Counted from the first letter of the stretch, positions 12,601-22,555 are shown. The stretch: DNA of 64,000 bases from Patiria pectinifera (GCA_029964075.1 CM057149.1:33996900-34060899); one strand, 5' to 3'. The notes: a model not told the origin generated them from the sequence alone. Translations and numbers: made by a program.

Positions 12601-15600
12601 TCAGAAGAGATGATATTCTCCTTGAAACTGCCAGACTCCCCATGTAAGTTTAACGTTTAGTGGCCATCCGATCGTTAGTGTGTCCACTTTGATTGATTTC
12701 AAGATTTAGATTCCTAATAGTTATTGTAGCAGATCAAGGTATCTCTAAAAAATTTAAATTGACGTGATTAGAGAAATTTCAAATAAGCTGTCATTATTTA
12801 CTGATGAAATAGTTTAAAACAACTGAGTTGATGGAAACTTATCAAAAGAGAGAGATTTTATTCTTTGTGTTTTAAATTTTTTTTTTTGCTAAAGACAAGT
12901 TTGCTTGTTTGTGTGTGATTATTCGGCTATTGGCTAGGATAGCCCAAGAAAGTCTTTCGACTTAATTCAAGTGGGGTCCCTTGGTAGAAGATGTGGAAAA
13001 AAATTACAGTTTTAGCGGTGGGAGAAAAACCCCAGAATGATATTCTAGGGGGAAGCCCACAGACTCGGGCAGGGACTGAAAATCCTATCCACATATAGAC
13101 CCAGGCGGGATTCGAACCCGGGTCACAGCGGTAAGGCGTGGAAAGTACCGCTACGCCAACCTGATCCCTCTGACTGTCAATGCTTATCTGTCCTTAGGTC
13201 TACAGAACTCCAGCCTCAAACAAGCCAAATATCCTCGGCAGACAGAAGAGCAAGTTGTGCCCATCGCCAGGAGCAGTGATATCCTGAGCACTCCGTACAT
13301 CCAGCTGAACAATGAGCAGGACAGCGACAATGAATCAGTTGGCACTACCTACTCAGTCAGCGTAAGTCTCTAAACAAGAATGGTACTTGTTACATAACAT
13401 TCACCCTTAATACCTCAAGCCGAATCAAAATTGAACATTAATTTTAAAGTTGATCAGGGAAACTTTCTAGAGTGGGCTTGAACCTTCGACCTCCGGATTG
13501 CCATTGGTTGCAGGTTCGAACCCCGCTCCACTATATTTCTTGTTCAACTTAAAAATTATTTTAATGCTCCTAGATAGTTTCGCTTTGTGCTTTATTTGAA
13601 ACAAAATCTAACGTGTGTAAATAAATAGAACTGAGGGTTTTTATTGCTTTATCCAATAATCAATCACAAGGCAATCAGGTCAATTAAATAATCAGAAGTC
13701 AACCACAACTCAATCACCTGTCAATCATATACCAATCACAAGTCAATCAAATGTCGATCATAATTCAAATCACAAATCACTTGGCCATAAGAAACGGGGA
13801 CTACACCATGACAAACAGATGCCCTTGTCAAACAGTTCATTTAAAACTGATTTTTAGTAGTTTCCAAGTTACCTTGATTATTTTCCAGGTGTTGGAGTTG
13901 ATGTCCTTTCCTTTTCTTACCTTTCTTCCGGTCCTTCTATGGGCAATTCCAGCGTTATTTAACATCCATGACACAGCATTTAAGAGCTAAGTGAATAAAC
14001 CTGAAAATATATTTTTCAAATCTTACACATCCATCATCTATTAAAGGTCAAGGGGATAACAGACTAGGAGTTTTGGGTCATTTCCATGGGCGTCGCGGGG
14101 GGGGGGGGCCTGGAAAACGAAAACAAAACAAAAAAGAGGAAAAAAAAAGGAAAAAGAGGTGCGAAGCCATATTGCTGTTAATTTGATGGAGGGGGAGGGG
14201 GTGGGGCAAATGCAGTGGCGTAGCCACCGGGGGGCGTGACCGCCCCCCATGAAACCTTGTCGCCCCCCAGTCGCCCCCCCCCCCACTGAGATTTTGAGTT
14301 TCTAAACAAATTATCATTGATCTACATGACGCCCCACATGAAATGTTCCAGCCCCCAAGCGCCGCCCCAACGATAATTCCTGGCTACGCCACTGGGCAAA
14401 TGCTCCCCTGCTCACGCTCGGAAAAATGATAAATTGAGAATATAATGAAAAAGTTTAAGAATTTTGGGGAAAAATTTGCTTTGCCCCCCCCCCCCTGGAA
14501 AAAATCCTGGCAACGCCCATGATCATTTCTCTGAATCATTTATTAAACAGTAATTGGCTTTGTCATGGACATTACACTCACGGGCATCGCTACAGGGGGG
14601 TGTCACACCATTAATCAGTTTTGTCGGCAAAATCGTGGTGATGTCGGAAAATAGAGAATGAAGAATGGAGAAGGAAGGGAAAAAGAAGAAAAAGTGGAGA
14701 ATGTAAATAATAAACACCGATGCTCAAAACCCAGCGAAGCTAAAATCCGGTTCTGTAACCCATGGCAAAAGATTGTACACTCTGTCATGTCGGCACGAGC
14801 TGCCACTTCATATTTGGCGGTTGACAGCTACAGCTGTGCAAAACACAAGCACGTGCTTGCTCGCAGGCAGTCACGAACTGAGCTATAATACTTGGTGACT
14901 ACTCAAAATCATGGATCGAGCTAAAGAGGGCAAATCATGAAAGCGAGTCAAGCTACAGTTCTGATGTGATGTTTGTGATGAAATACCCCTAAACACGAGC
15001 ACATTTCATTCAAAAGTCACAGGGAAGTGGCCAGAAAATGTCTCAGATTGCACCACAGAGCATCTAAAATCCAAAATTTTCCAGCTTGCCTTAAGCTAGC
15101 CCCAGACTTCACGCCTTCAGCACTTCTTGCTCCGCGCTCGCATATAAAATGCCACTTTAGGGTTTAAAGACTGCCACCCCCCCCCCTCAGTCTGTGATCA
15201 GGGAACAAGCCTGAGCAAGGTGTGCACACACGTACTGAGCATGTGCACGCAGTTTTGTGGCAAGCAAATGTCGAAAACTTTCCAATATGATAGGGCAAAA
15301 TTTTGACAATTTACTTTTGAAGTTGACCTTATCCCACTGAAAAATGCAATCCATTCAAAGTTATCAACATAATTAACCATTCATATGTTTGTGGAGAAAA
15401 TTAGAAATGCAGTTAAAGGGATCATTTTGGGCGGAAATTATCAATTACCGCTTTGTGTGAGGGTCAGTCGACAAATTTCATGATGGCACCCCCCCCCCTC
15501 ATTCAAAATGGTCTAGCGCCGCCCGTGATTACACTTCCTTTCATAATGCTGGAATCGCGCCCCCGTCTCAAATTCCACAGATTTTGCATACAGTTATTCT

Positions 15601-15765
15601 AGGCCACCATTTATTGCTTCCGTGATACCACAGGTGGGCTCAGGCAGGAGACTCAGGCATGTGGAGAGGCAGCGACGACTCAGTCGCTACTCGGGATCCT
15701 CCACGTCAGCTGCCATGGTGGAGATCACCAACTCCCTGCGACTGCAGCATCGTAAGATCCGATGA
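6687..15765 (+). CDS. IHO1: IHO1 (CCDC36)-like protein, Mer2-family meiotic double-strand-break factor
   Basis: Coding exons: 6659-6736 (ATG at 6687), 7238-7418, 8358-8509, 8967-9103, 9839-9942, 10377-12246, 12521-12643, 13198-13361 and 15634-15765 (stop TGA). Coding length is 2913 nt, 970 residues, and all phases agree. In the known family, IHO1 binds HORMAD1 on meiotic chromosome axes and, with REC114-MEI4, promotes SPO11 breaks. What I see: a short N-terminus with an SQFL motif (about 17-20; a similar SQFL occurs in vertebrate IHO1), an S/Q-rich stretch to about 77, a basic RRKSFQEQL segment, then a long coiled coil from about 129 to 290 (LINTFINLVKEC, KHYHNTLLDAVK, EQMDKMQEEQQAFCK). A Lys/Gln/Ser-rich disordered region follows, with many KKRKGKK-type patches and acidic SSEDEDY segments. 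At 970 residues it is longer than the roughly 590 of vertebrate IHO1. Assignment rests on order and style of segments, not strong identity; another Gln/Lys-rich coiled-coil nuclear protein is possible. Confidence 0.6.
7545..8022. mobile_element. TTAA-type fold-back element, copy 1
   Basis: A roughly 478-bp non-coding element with inverted ends AGGTAATATA, flanked by TTAC (7541-7544) and TTAA (8023-8026). Related copies lie at 28065 and 46482. It is in intron 3 of the IHO1-like gene. Confidence 0.6.
12935..13165 (-). mobile_element. tRNA-derived SINE, minus orientation
   Basis: On the minus strand the head (from about 13163) has an A box TTGGCGTAGCGGT and a B box GGGTTCGAATCCCGCC about 35 nt later. 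It is followed by a tRNA-unrelated body ending near 12940. A relative in plus orientation lies at 36428-36640. Not a true tRNA gene: it does not fold as a full cloverleaf and the body continues past the head. Confidence 0.7.
13620..13770. repeat. Degenerate CAATCA-type minisatellite
   Basis: Loose tandem units of about 11-13 bp built on CACAAGTCAATCA. The same motif forms the large array at 49900-50650 and short patches at 52180-52270 and 54500-54630, so it is a dispersed satellite-like family. Confidence 0.55.
14085..14521. mobile_element. Outer hAT-like MITE (host of a nested element)
   Basis: Inverted ends CATGGGCGTCGC / GCAACGCCCATG, with flanking 8-bp repeats GTCATTTC (14077-14084) and ATCATTTC (14522-14529), 7 of 8 matching. 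It contains the complete element at 14213-14394. The long G and C runs and GCGAAGCC motif suit a G-rich hAT MITE. Confidence 0.7.
14213..14394. mobile_element. Inner hAT-like MITE
   Basis: A 182-bp element opening CAGTGGCGTAGCCA and closing TGGCTACGCCACTG, flanked by the exact 8-bp duplication GGCAAATG (14205-14212 and 14395-14402). The CAGTGGCG-type terminus and 8-bp duplication are typical of hAT. It inserted inside the element at 14085-14521 and is therefore younger. Confidence 0.88.
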
Positions 15766-15818
15766 GTCTCATCCTGTCGTTAAGGTGTTGCTCTTCTTGT
15801 ATTTCCTTGATTCCACAG

Positions 15819-15971
15819 GTGGGCTTAGGCAGGAGACTCAGCCGGCATGTGGAGAGGAAGCGACGACTCAGTCACTACTCGGGATCCTCCACGTCAGCTG
15901 CCATGGTGGAGATCACCAACTCCCTGCGACTGCAGCATCATAAGATCAGACGAGTATCATCCTGTCGTTAG
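15819..15971 (+). CDS. Second copy of the last exon of the IHO1-like gene
   Basis: 185 bp downstream of the exon at 15634 lies a near copy with its own acceptor (ttccacag) and the same phase-0 frame (VGLGRRLSRHVERKRRL...). It differs by a 3-nt insertion near the start and a few substitutions. Because CGATGA has become CGAGTA, the frame runs past the first copy's stop and adds VSSCR before TAG. Splicing from 13361 could use either copy, giving two C-termini. Joining copy 1 to copy 2 through the GTAAGA at 15752 would break the frame, so they look mutually exclusive. The copy lies just before the assembly gap, so an assembly artefact is possible, though the point differences argue against a simple duplicate read. 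Confidence 0.6.
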   Translation: MGLGRRLSRHVERKRRLSHYSGSSTSAAMVEITNSLRLQHHKIRRVSSCR

Positions 15972-16000
15972 GTGTTGCTCCTCTTTTTTTTTTTGCTCTT

Positions 16001-16500
16001 NNNNNNNNNNNNNNNNNNNNNNNNNNNNNNNNNNNNNNNNNNNNNNNNNNNNNNNNNNNNNNNNNNNNNNNNNNNNNNNNNNNNNNNNNNNNNNNNNNNN
16101 NNNNNNNNNNNNNNNNNNNNNNNNNNNNNNNNNNNNNNNNNNNNNNNNNNNNNNNNNNNNNNNNNNNNNNNNNNNNNNNNNNNNNNNNNNNNNNNNNNNN
16201 NNNNNNNNNNNNNNNNNNNNNNNNNNNNNNNNNNNNNNNNNNNNNNNNNNNNNNNNNNNNNNNNNNNNNNNNNNNNNNNNNNNNNNNNNNNNNNNNNNNN
16301 NNNNNNNNNNNNNNNNNNNNNNNNNNNNNNNNNNNNNNNNNNNNNNNNNNNNNNNNNNNNNNNNNNNNNNNNNNNNNNNNNNNNNNNNNNNNNNNNNNNN
16401 NNNNNNNNNNNNNNNNNNNNNNNNNNNNNNNNNNNNNNNNNNNNNNNNNNNNNNNNNNNNNNNNNNNNNNNNNNNNNNNNNNNNNNNNNNNNNNNNNNNN
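16001..16500. other. Assembly gap (500 N)
   Basis: Exactly 500 unknown bases, a standard placeholder, so the real size is unknown. It separates the IHO1-like gene from the GPCR cluster. Confidence 0.99.
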
Positions 16501-16775
16501 TTTGAAATGTTCCGACCACAAATTTGCATCTGAATGGACACGACCAATCTGTTTTTCCAAGGAATAAATTACATACGTACAACTAAATGACAGGAATTTG
16601 ATTTTCACCATTGCACTCATAAATATTCATTATTTGTATACTTTTCAACCACCATGGCAGAATGTTTAATCCTTCTTTGTAATGGTGGCGGCTTGTCATT
16701 GAAATGCAACTCAGGGCAAGCTTGTATGTTTGGTGGAGTCTGTGATAGTCAGCCAGTCTTTGTATTGCCGAGAAC

Positions 16776-16965
16776 TGCTTGGTATTCTCTTGTATTCTGG
16801 TTGATCATTGATGTGGAATATTGTCATCTTGAGTGGCAGCATTTAATCACAATAAAACCATTCTACAGGAACTGCTTGGTATTCTCTTGTATTCTGGTTG
16901 ATCATTGATGTGGAATATTGTCATCTTGAGTGGCAGCATTTAATCACAATAAAACCATTCTACAG
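16776..16965. repeat. Direct tandem duplication of a ~96-bp segment
   Basis: The stretch starting GAACTGCTTGGTATTCTC and ending CCATTCTACAGGA occurs twice back to back with almost no differences. The counterpart at 22668-22750 has one copy, so the duplication is specific to this unit. Confidence 0.85.
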
Positions 16966-17379
16966 GATGCATATTGCTATGTGTCTAATTTCGATCCGTT
17001 ACCCTTCAGTTTCCACTGGCCGAAACTGGCCGAAAATTCAAAGATGTTAAATTTTTTTTTTTCATTTCTGAATTGCTTGTACATGTTGAAAACTATATTC
17101 AAAGTAGGGTAGAGACAAGGTCCTTCCCTAGACAAGAGACCCCTCAGAGTGACCTCCAGGCTACGAGTGCAGGGCCGTTTTGGATGAAAATATTCCGTTG
17201 ATTGTGACTGATTGTTATCTCTGCTAATTACACAATAAACCTTAACAAAGACACCTTGACAACAGAATTGTTCAGCACAAGCAGTACAATTTATTCAGCA
17301 ATAATCAACAAATGGACTTTATTTTGGGTGGTTGTTTTATTATCTGGGTCCTTTCCTACACGGGATACAACCTTAACCT

Positions 17380-17730
17380 ACTGCTTGCAGAAGCAATTAG
17401 CATCAGCAATGAACTGCAAAGTCAACAATGCGTAACAGCATTGGCAATATATACAAATCAACAGTAAATAAGAAAATACATTTACATGTAAGCAATGTGC
17501 AACAGCATCAGCAATGTACAACAGCATCAAAAACGTACAACAGCATGAGCAGTATACAACAACAAAGCAGTGTACAGCAACATCAGCAGTGTACAACATA
17601 ATTGGGATTGCACAACAACATCAGCAATGTACAGCTCGTATACATCTTTGTACTCAAGACACATCAACCATGCAAGCCAGCATCAGCAACGTACAGTTAT
17701 AAAAGCCTTGCACTTGCAATACATCAGCTA
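17380..17730. repeat. CAGCATCAGCAATGTACAA minisatellite, copy A
   Basis: Imperfect tandem units of about 19-20 bp (core ACAACAGCATCAGCAATGT). Open frames across it are low-complexity products of the repeat. The same array lies at 23690-24000 in the duplicated unit. Confidence 0.85.
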
Positions 17731-18490
17731 TACATGCCAGCATAACATCGGTGCAGTTCACACCATTTTGTACACGTAAAAACTGCATTTATATAAACAT
17801 TGCACAAACACAAAGCACAAGTAATGACCTACTTACATTTGTAATTCTGTCTGTTTGTTGTTTGCAGCTCAACTCACATACTACGTACTAACTGCCTAAC
17901 GTCTGTGCCTAATATGTGCATACATTTGTACATGCATGTACATGTATGTGTACTGGCATATGCGCCTTGGCCTACCAGTGCCAATCATGTGGCAGCTCTA
18001 CTACTGGGTGCTAAGCTCTGCCCAGCCTGTGCACCAACCTAAAAAATTGCCTGCATAGTCTTGCGCATTCACAATACTTGCAGTAAAATACAATAGAAAT
18101 AAACTGGCCCTATTAATTCCGCACACTTTCCACCACAAAACATGTATATACTTGTCCAGAGGAAGTGATCCTAAATCACAGTCATGAGGTTTAAAAAAAG
18201 TCTGTGCTATTTACAAGCAGTTGTGCCAGAGTTGTTCACATGAAGGTTGTTTTTGTATAAGTAATGCTTAAAGCAATTTCTTTTAAAAAAAAAAAAAATT
18301 ATGCAGAAAAAAATCCTTATTTTAAATAACTTTCCTTAATTTATTTTGACATGAGTCCACCCCTTGAATGGCAATTATACCGTTCCATGAGTACAACTTC
18401 TACTCAACTGCTTCTTGTTAAACATGTTAAAGTACTCAAGATAACATTTCACACATTATCAATCCAACAATTATTTGAATGCCCCTGAAT

Positions 18491-19042
18491 TCAGTTTGGA
18501 GCAAATGGCATGCATGCTTTACAGGATCGGTAGTTAGATATCAGGAGATCATGGGTCGCTCGACGGAAATCTTGGTTTCTGAGATAATAGATGACCACGT
18601 TAAGCCAACTGTTTGTCAGGACAGGCAGCACATACGTGTAGGTGAACAGGACTGCTATTGGGTGTGGACTTTGTAAGAGTAGTAGGTAACAGAGTGGCAA
18701 GAGGTTGGCAACAGATGCAGTGAAAACTACAATGACGACTGTTTTCAGGGCCTTGTTGTCGGGCCTCGCGGCAGGGTTTCCTGGTTGAGCGATTTGGTTT
18801 TCGACTTGGATGACTCTCGCTTGGTTTCGCGATATCATGAAAAGTTGTAAATACGCTATAAGAATAACTCACAGAGTGCTGACTACTATGATTAAAAGAG
18901 AATATTTGTACAAATGTCCTGGAGGAACCTGACTGAAATACGCACGCTGGGATATATTTGATGTATTCAGTGTCCCAATATGTAAATCCATATGCACTTG
19001 TCATCAACACAAGGGCTCCCCACATACAACAGACAGAAATTT
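18491..19042 (-). pseudogene. GPCR pseudogene 1 (5'-truncated, frameshifted)
   Basis: Minus-strand match to the intact receptors at 20624 and 25012, covering TM4 to the C-terminus. TM1-TM3 are missing: similarity stops at 19042 in a short palindrome. The TM4-TM5 part (ending VQIFSFN) and the TM5-TM7 part (starting ILIAYLQLFMISRNQAR) are in different frames because of a one-base insertion after GTACAAATA. The restored frame also has a TGA where the intact gene has a Leu codon. The last part still shows TNSWLNVVIYYLRNQDFRR and ends in a stop at the normal place. Lesions are shared with pseudogene 2. Confidence 0.88.
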
Positions 19043-20623
19043 GAAATTTCTGTCTGAAAAGACATTGAAAACATACTTGTCAAGAAATTGGTGCTAAATC
19101 ACAGTCATCATATTTAAAAAAAAGAAAAAATATTTTTACAAGCAGTCATGTAAAGTCGTGCCAGAGTTGTTCACAGTAAGGTTTGTTCTTGTTAAAGTAA
19201 TGCTAAAAGCAATCTCTTCAAATTGTTATAATGTTTTGTTTAGTTTGCTCTTTTCTGTCTAAATGAAAGGTTTATTTTTCAATTTATCTAAATTTATTTT
19301 TGAAATGAGTCCAGCCCTTGACTAGCTATTATACCATACCATGAATACAACATTTCTTGATAAACTACTGAAGATAAAATTGTGCACGTTATTAATAAGT
19401 CATTTTTCAGTTGTTCAATTCATTTAAAAAATCAGTGTAACATTTATTTCTATCCAACTGTATCAACCCAAAATGAAATCAAGAAGCATGTACATCAAGA
19501 GAAATCAAAGAAAAAGTCTCCATTGTAGCTTATCTTTTTTGACGTCATGTTACAGAAACTGCCCATAGTTCTTGAAATGACCCTCAGTTTAGTTTTTAGC
19601 CAATGGTATGCAGCGTTTACAAGATCGGTAGTTAGATATTAGGAGATCATGGGTCACTCGACGGAAGTCTTGGTTTCTGAGATAATAGATGACCACGTTA
19701 AGCCAACTGTTTGTCAGGACAGGCAGCACATACGTGTAGGTGAACAGGACTGCTATTGGGTGTGGACTTTGTAAGAGTAGTAGGTAACAGAGTGGCAAGA
19801 GGTTGGCAACAGATGCAGTGAAAACTACAATGACGACTGTTTTCAGGGCCTTGTTGTCGGGCCTCGCGGCAGGGTTTCCTGGTTGAGCGATTTGGTTTTC
19901 GACTTGGATGACTCTCGCTTGGTTTCGCGATATCATGAAAAGTTGTAAATACGCTATAAGAATAACTCACAGAGTGCTGACTACTATGATTAAAAGAGAA
20001 TATTTGTACAAATGTCCTGGAGGAACCTGACTGAAATACGCACAAGGGCTCCCCACATACAACAGACAGAAATTTGAAATTTCTGTCTGAAAAGACATTG
20101 AAAACATACTTGTCAAGAAATTGGTGCTAAATCACAGTCATTATATTTAAAAAAAAAAAAAAAAATATTTTTACAAGCAGTCATGTAAAGTCGTGCCAGA
20201 CTTGTTCACAGTAAGGTTTGTTCTTGTAAAAGTAATGCTAAAAGCAATCTCTTCAAATTGTTATAATGTTTTGTTTAGTTTGCTCTTTTCTGTCTAAATG
20301 AAAGGTTTATTTTTCAATTTATCTAAATTTATTTTTGAAATGAGTCCAGCCCTTGACTAGCTATTATACCATACCATGAATACAACATTTCTTGATAAAC
20401 TACTGAAGATAAAATTGTGCACGTTATTAATAAGTCATTTTTCAGTTGTTCAATTCATTTAAAAAATCAGTGTAACATTTATTTCTATCCAACTGTATCA
20501 ACCCAAAATGAAATCAAGAAGCATGTACATCAAGAGAAATCAAAGAAAAAGTCTCCATTGTAGCTTATCTTTTTTGACGTCATGTTACAGAAACTGCCCA
20601 TAGTTCTTGAAATGACCCTCAGT
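19043..20623. repeat. Tandemly duplicated GPCR spacers
   Basis: The spacer at 19043-19588 and the spacer at 20076-20623 are almost base-for-base identical, with small length changes in an A run. With the pseudogenes they form a tandem repeat of about 1.03-1.1 kb. The near-identity shows a recent event or sequence homogenisation. Confidence 0.88.
19589..20075 (-). pseudogene. GPCR pseudogene 2 (tandem copy of pseudogene 1)
   Basis: Near-identical to pseudogene 1, with the same truncation point, one-base insertion and internal TGA. It also lacks about 64 bp between TM4 and TM5; the deletion lies between two CAC triplets (next to 20043). The C-terminal end (SCKRCIPLAKN) matches the intact gene at 20624 rather than pseudogene 1, as does the downstream spacer. 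Confidence 0.88.
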
Positions 20624-21619
20624 TTAGTTTTTAGCCAATGGTATGCAGCGTTTACAAGATCGGTAGTTAGATATTAGGAGATCATGGGTCACTCGACGGA
20701 AGTCTTGGTTTCTGAGATAATAGATGACCACGTTAAGCCAACTGTTTGTCAGGACAGGCAGCACATAGGTGAACAGGACTGCTATTGGGTGGTAATTTTT
20801 TAAGAGTAGTATTGCACAGACTGGCAAGAGGTTGGCAACAGATGCAGTCAAAACAATAATGAGGACTGTTTTAAGGGCCTTGTTGTCTGGCCTCGCGGCA
20901 GGGTTTCCTGGTTGAGCGATCTGGTTTACGACTTGGATGGCTCTCGCTAGGTGTCGTGATATCATGAACAGTCGTGCATATGCTGCGAGAATAACTAACA
21001 GAGTGCCGACTACTATGCTTGAATAGACTATTTGTACATATGGCGCAGAGGAATTTGGTTGAAACATACACGCTGGGATATTTGCGTAGTATGCAGGTTT
21101 CCTGCGTGTTGTTAATCCGTATCCTGTTATCATCAAAACAACTGCTCCCCACAAACAACAAATAGAAATGCGAGCCCGCTTCACAGTTACAAGAGATGGG
21201 TAGCGCAACGCATGCACCACTGAAATGTAGCGATCCACAGTCAGCAGCACGAGTGACATCTGAGGACTAAAGATTAGGATGCTGTCGGCATAAGCCAACA
21301 CTTTGCAAAGCACATCACCAATATGCTCAGTCTCAGAAATCACTAACACAGTCATTGGGAGAGCCCGGAAGAGTCCCACCCCGAGATCAGCAACCGTCAT
21401 GGATCTGAGGAATATCTTGGTTGTTTCCTGGATGCTGCGGACGTGCCTCAGGACTACAAGACACAGCGGGTTGAGGGTCAGAAGTAGAATTGTTGTTATA
21501 CTGAGCAGGATGCATCGGATGAAGTTGTACTCAATTCTGTCCTGAGTTGTTGGGGTCGTGGATGCATTGATAGTAGACAGGTCTTCATTAGTTCCTGTAG
21601 AATTCATGTTGATGCTCAT
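20624..21619 (-). CDS. Intronless rhodopsin-class (class A) GPCR, 331 residues
   Basis: A single open frame with seven hydrophobic segments. Visible class A landmarks: two N-glycosylation sites near the N-terminus (N6, N18), N50 in TM1 (TLNPLCLVV), D78 in TM2 (SMTVADL), C105 before TM3, and D129-R130-Y131 at the end of TM3. TM6 lacks the usual CWxP and reads SVANLLPVCA. TM7 has NSWLNVVIYY in place of NSxxNPxxY, with Val for Pro. The intracellular tail is short. It should couple an extracellular ligand to heterotrimeric G proteins at the plasma membrane; the ligand is unknown. Lineage-specific, intronless, clustered receptors like this are common in echinoderms and some are thought to be chemosensory (inference). 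The next intact paralogue is at 25012 and two pseudogenes lie just downstream. Confidence 0.93.
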   Translation of the reverse strand: MSINMNSTGTNEDLSTINASTTPTTQDRIEYNFIRCILLSITTILLLTLNPLCLVVLRHVRSIQETTKIFLRSMTVADLGVGLFRALPMTVLVISETEHIGDVLCKVLAYADSILIFSPQMSLVLLTVDRYISVVHALRYPSLVTVKRARISICCLWGAVVLMITGYGLTTRRKPAYYANIPACMFQPNSSAPYVQIVYSSIVVGTLLVILAAYARLFMISRHLARAIQVVNQIAQPGNPAARPDNKALKTVLIIVLTASVANLLPVCAILLLKNYHPIAVLFTYVLPVLTNSWLNVVIYYLRNQDFRRVTHDLLISNYRSCKRCIPLAKN

Positions 21620-21838
21620 CTTACTTGGTCGGGTTCAATCCTTTAGTAGAAAATTTTGAGTTATTCCAGGGTATGAATTACACAGACAGTAGAACTGAAT
21701 TTTGAGAACAATTTCATTTCACATTTAACACTTTTGAGCGTACATGTAATAGGAATAAATGTAGTCAGAGAAGCGTCACATATTGCAAATGAGTTGTAAA
21801 CTGTATCCAGAGATTTTTGTACGTAGGCTTTATCTCTT

Positions 21839-22157
21839 ATCTCTGATCAGCGACAGATGGTGTCTCTCTGCCGACACAATGCGAGAACAGGAAGCTGCTT
21901 GGCTTGGTCATGCAGTACGACAGGGTGGTCTTGCAGCGGCAGTACTTGATGGAACCCCACTCGGATACCGTCGCGGTGTCGGCAGACCCAAACTCCGTTG
22001 GATCGACAGCCTCACCAAGTGGAGTGGTCTTAGCTTGGCTGAATCAACTGCGGCACTGCACCGATGCCAAATAACCCCTGCACCAGCCACACAACTCAGA
22101 AGTGGACGGTTGTTGCGTCAACAGGCAGTAGCCTACATGTACGACATCTGATGATGA
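21839..22157 (+). mobile_element. 5'-truncated non-LTR retrotransposon (LINE) 3' end
   Basis: Plus-strand frame with WLGHAVRQGG followed by GVGRPKLRWIDSLTKW, the C-terminal pattern of many LINE reverse transcriptase proteins (L2/CR1/RTE-like). It ends at a short GATGATGA tail. It is flanked by a perfect 12-bp target duplication GCTTTATCTCTT (21827-21838, 22158-22169). The paralogous place upstream of the other GPCR (about 26207-26220, GGCTTCATGTCTTG) lacks the insert. About 319 bp, a dead fragment. Confidence 0.85.
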
Positions 22158-22169
22158 GCTTTATCTCTT

Positions 22170-22555
22170 GAAAAGAATTAAATGGGTGTGGCTTTTCGTT
22201 ATCATGCACGTGAGGAGGTGTGTACATAACCATAAATCAGTGCTGATTGACCAGTCTCTGATCGGCTCCTTGATGTTTTTTATACATTCATTTTGATGCT
22301 GTCGTCGTGAGTGGCATATTGAAATAAATTGAAAGCAACCATGAGATGCATTTTGAGCTGACAGCAATTTCCTGCAAAAAGCCATTGCCTGTCAGTTTCT
22401 GTCTACAAAGCATTCATCAGTTTTTAATAACCCTTGTAAAAAACATCATGCCAACTTGTCCTCCGAAACTGTTGCTAATGCCTACCTTATTAACTTGCCT
22501 CATGTCAAGAAGTTGATGACTTCATTGTCAGATTACCAGCAGCATAATTACTTGT
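22170..22555. repeat. 5' flank of GPCR at 20624, paralogous to 26221-26620
   Basis: Shares AAATGGGTGTGGCTT, GACCAGTCTCTGAT-type and GCCTCATGTCAAGAAGTTGATG blocks with the region upstream of the receptor at 25012. No gene here. Any shared promoter elements of the receptors should lie between each start codon and these blocks. Confidence 0.7.

Larger units (their letters stand above)
16640..18478. repeat. Segmental duplication unit, copy A (3' flank of GPCR pseudogene 1)
   Basis: Much of this stretch has a diverged counterpart at 22556-25011, in the same order: a block with GGGCAAGCTTGTA and GTCAGCCAGTCTTTGTATTG, the CAGCATCAGCAATG minisatellite, and a block just downstream of the receptor (GATCCTAAATCACAG and GTGCCAGAGTTGTTCACA). 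At 16776-16965 a 96-bp piece is itself repeated in tandem. No other gene seen. Confidence 0.7.

Noticed and set aside
13088..13163. tRNA gene on the minus strand
   Set aside because: A and B boxes are present, but the acceptor stem does not pair and a SINE body continues; a relative is at 36428.
15847..16620. Several long frames of 177-228 codons on both strands
   Set aside because: They run through the 500 unknown bases; the coding sense is an artefact of N.
18600..19025. A separate 141-residue protein
   Set aside because: It is the out-of-frame half of GPCR pseudogene 1; after the TM5 region the frame is wrong for the receptor.
21303..21545. Plus-strand frame inside the GPCR gene
   Set aside because: Antisense shadow of the receptor at 20624-21619; the same holds for 25661-25927.
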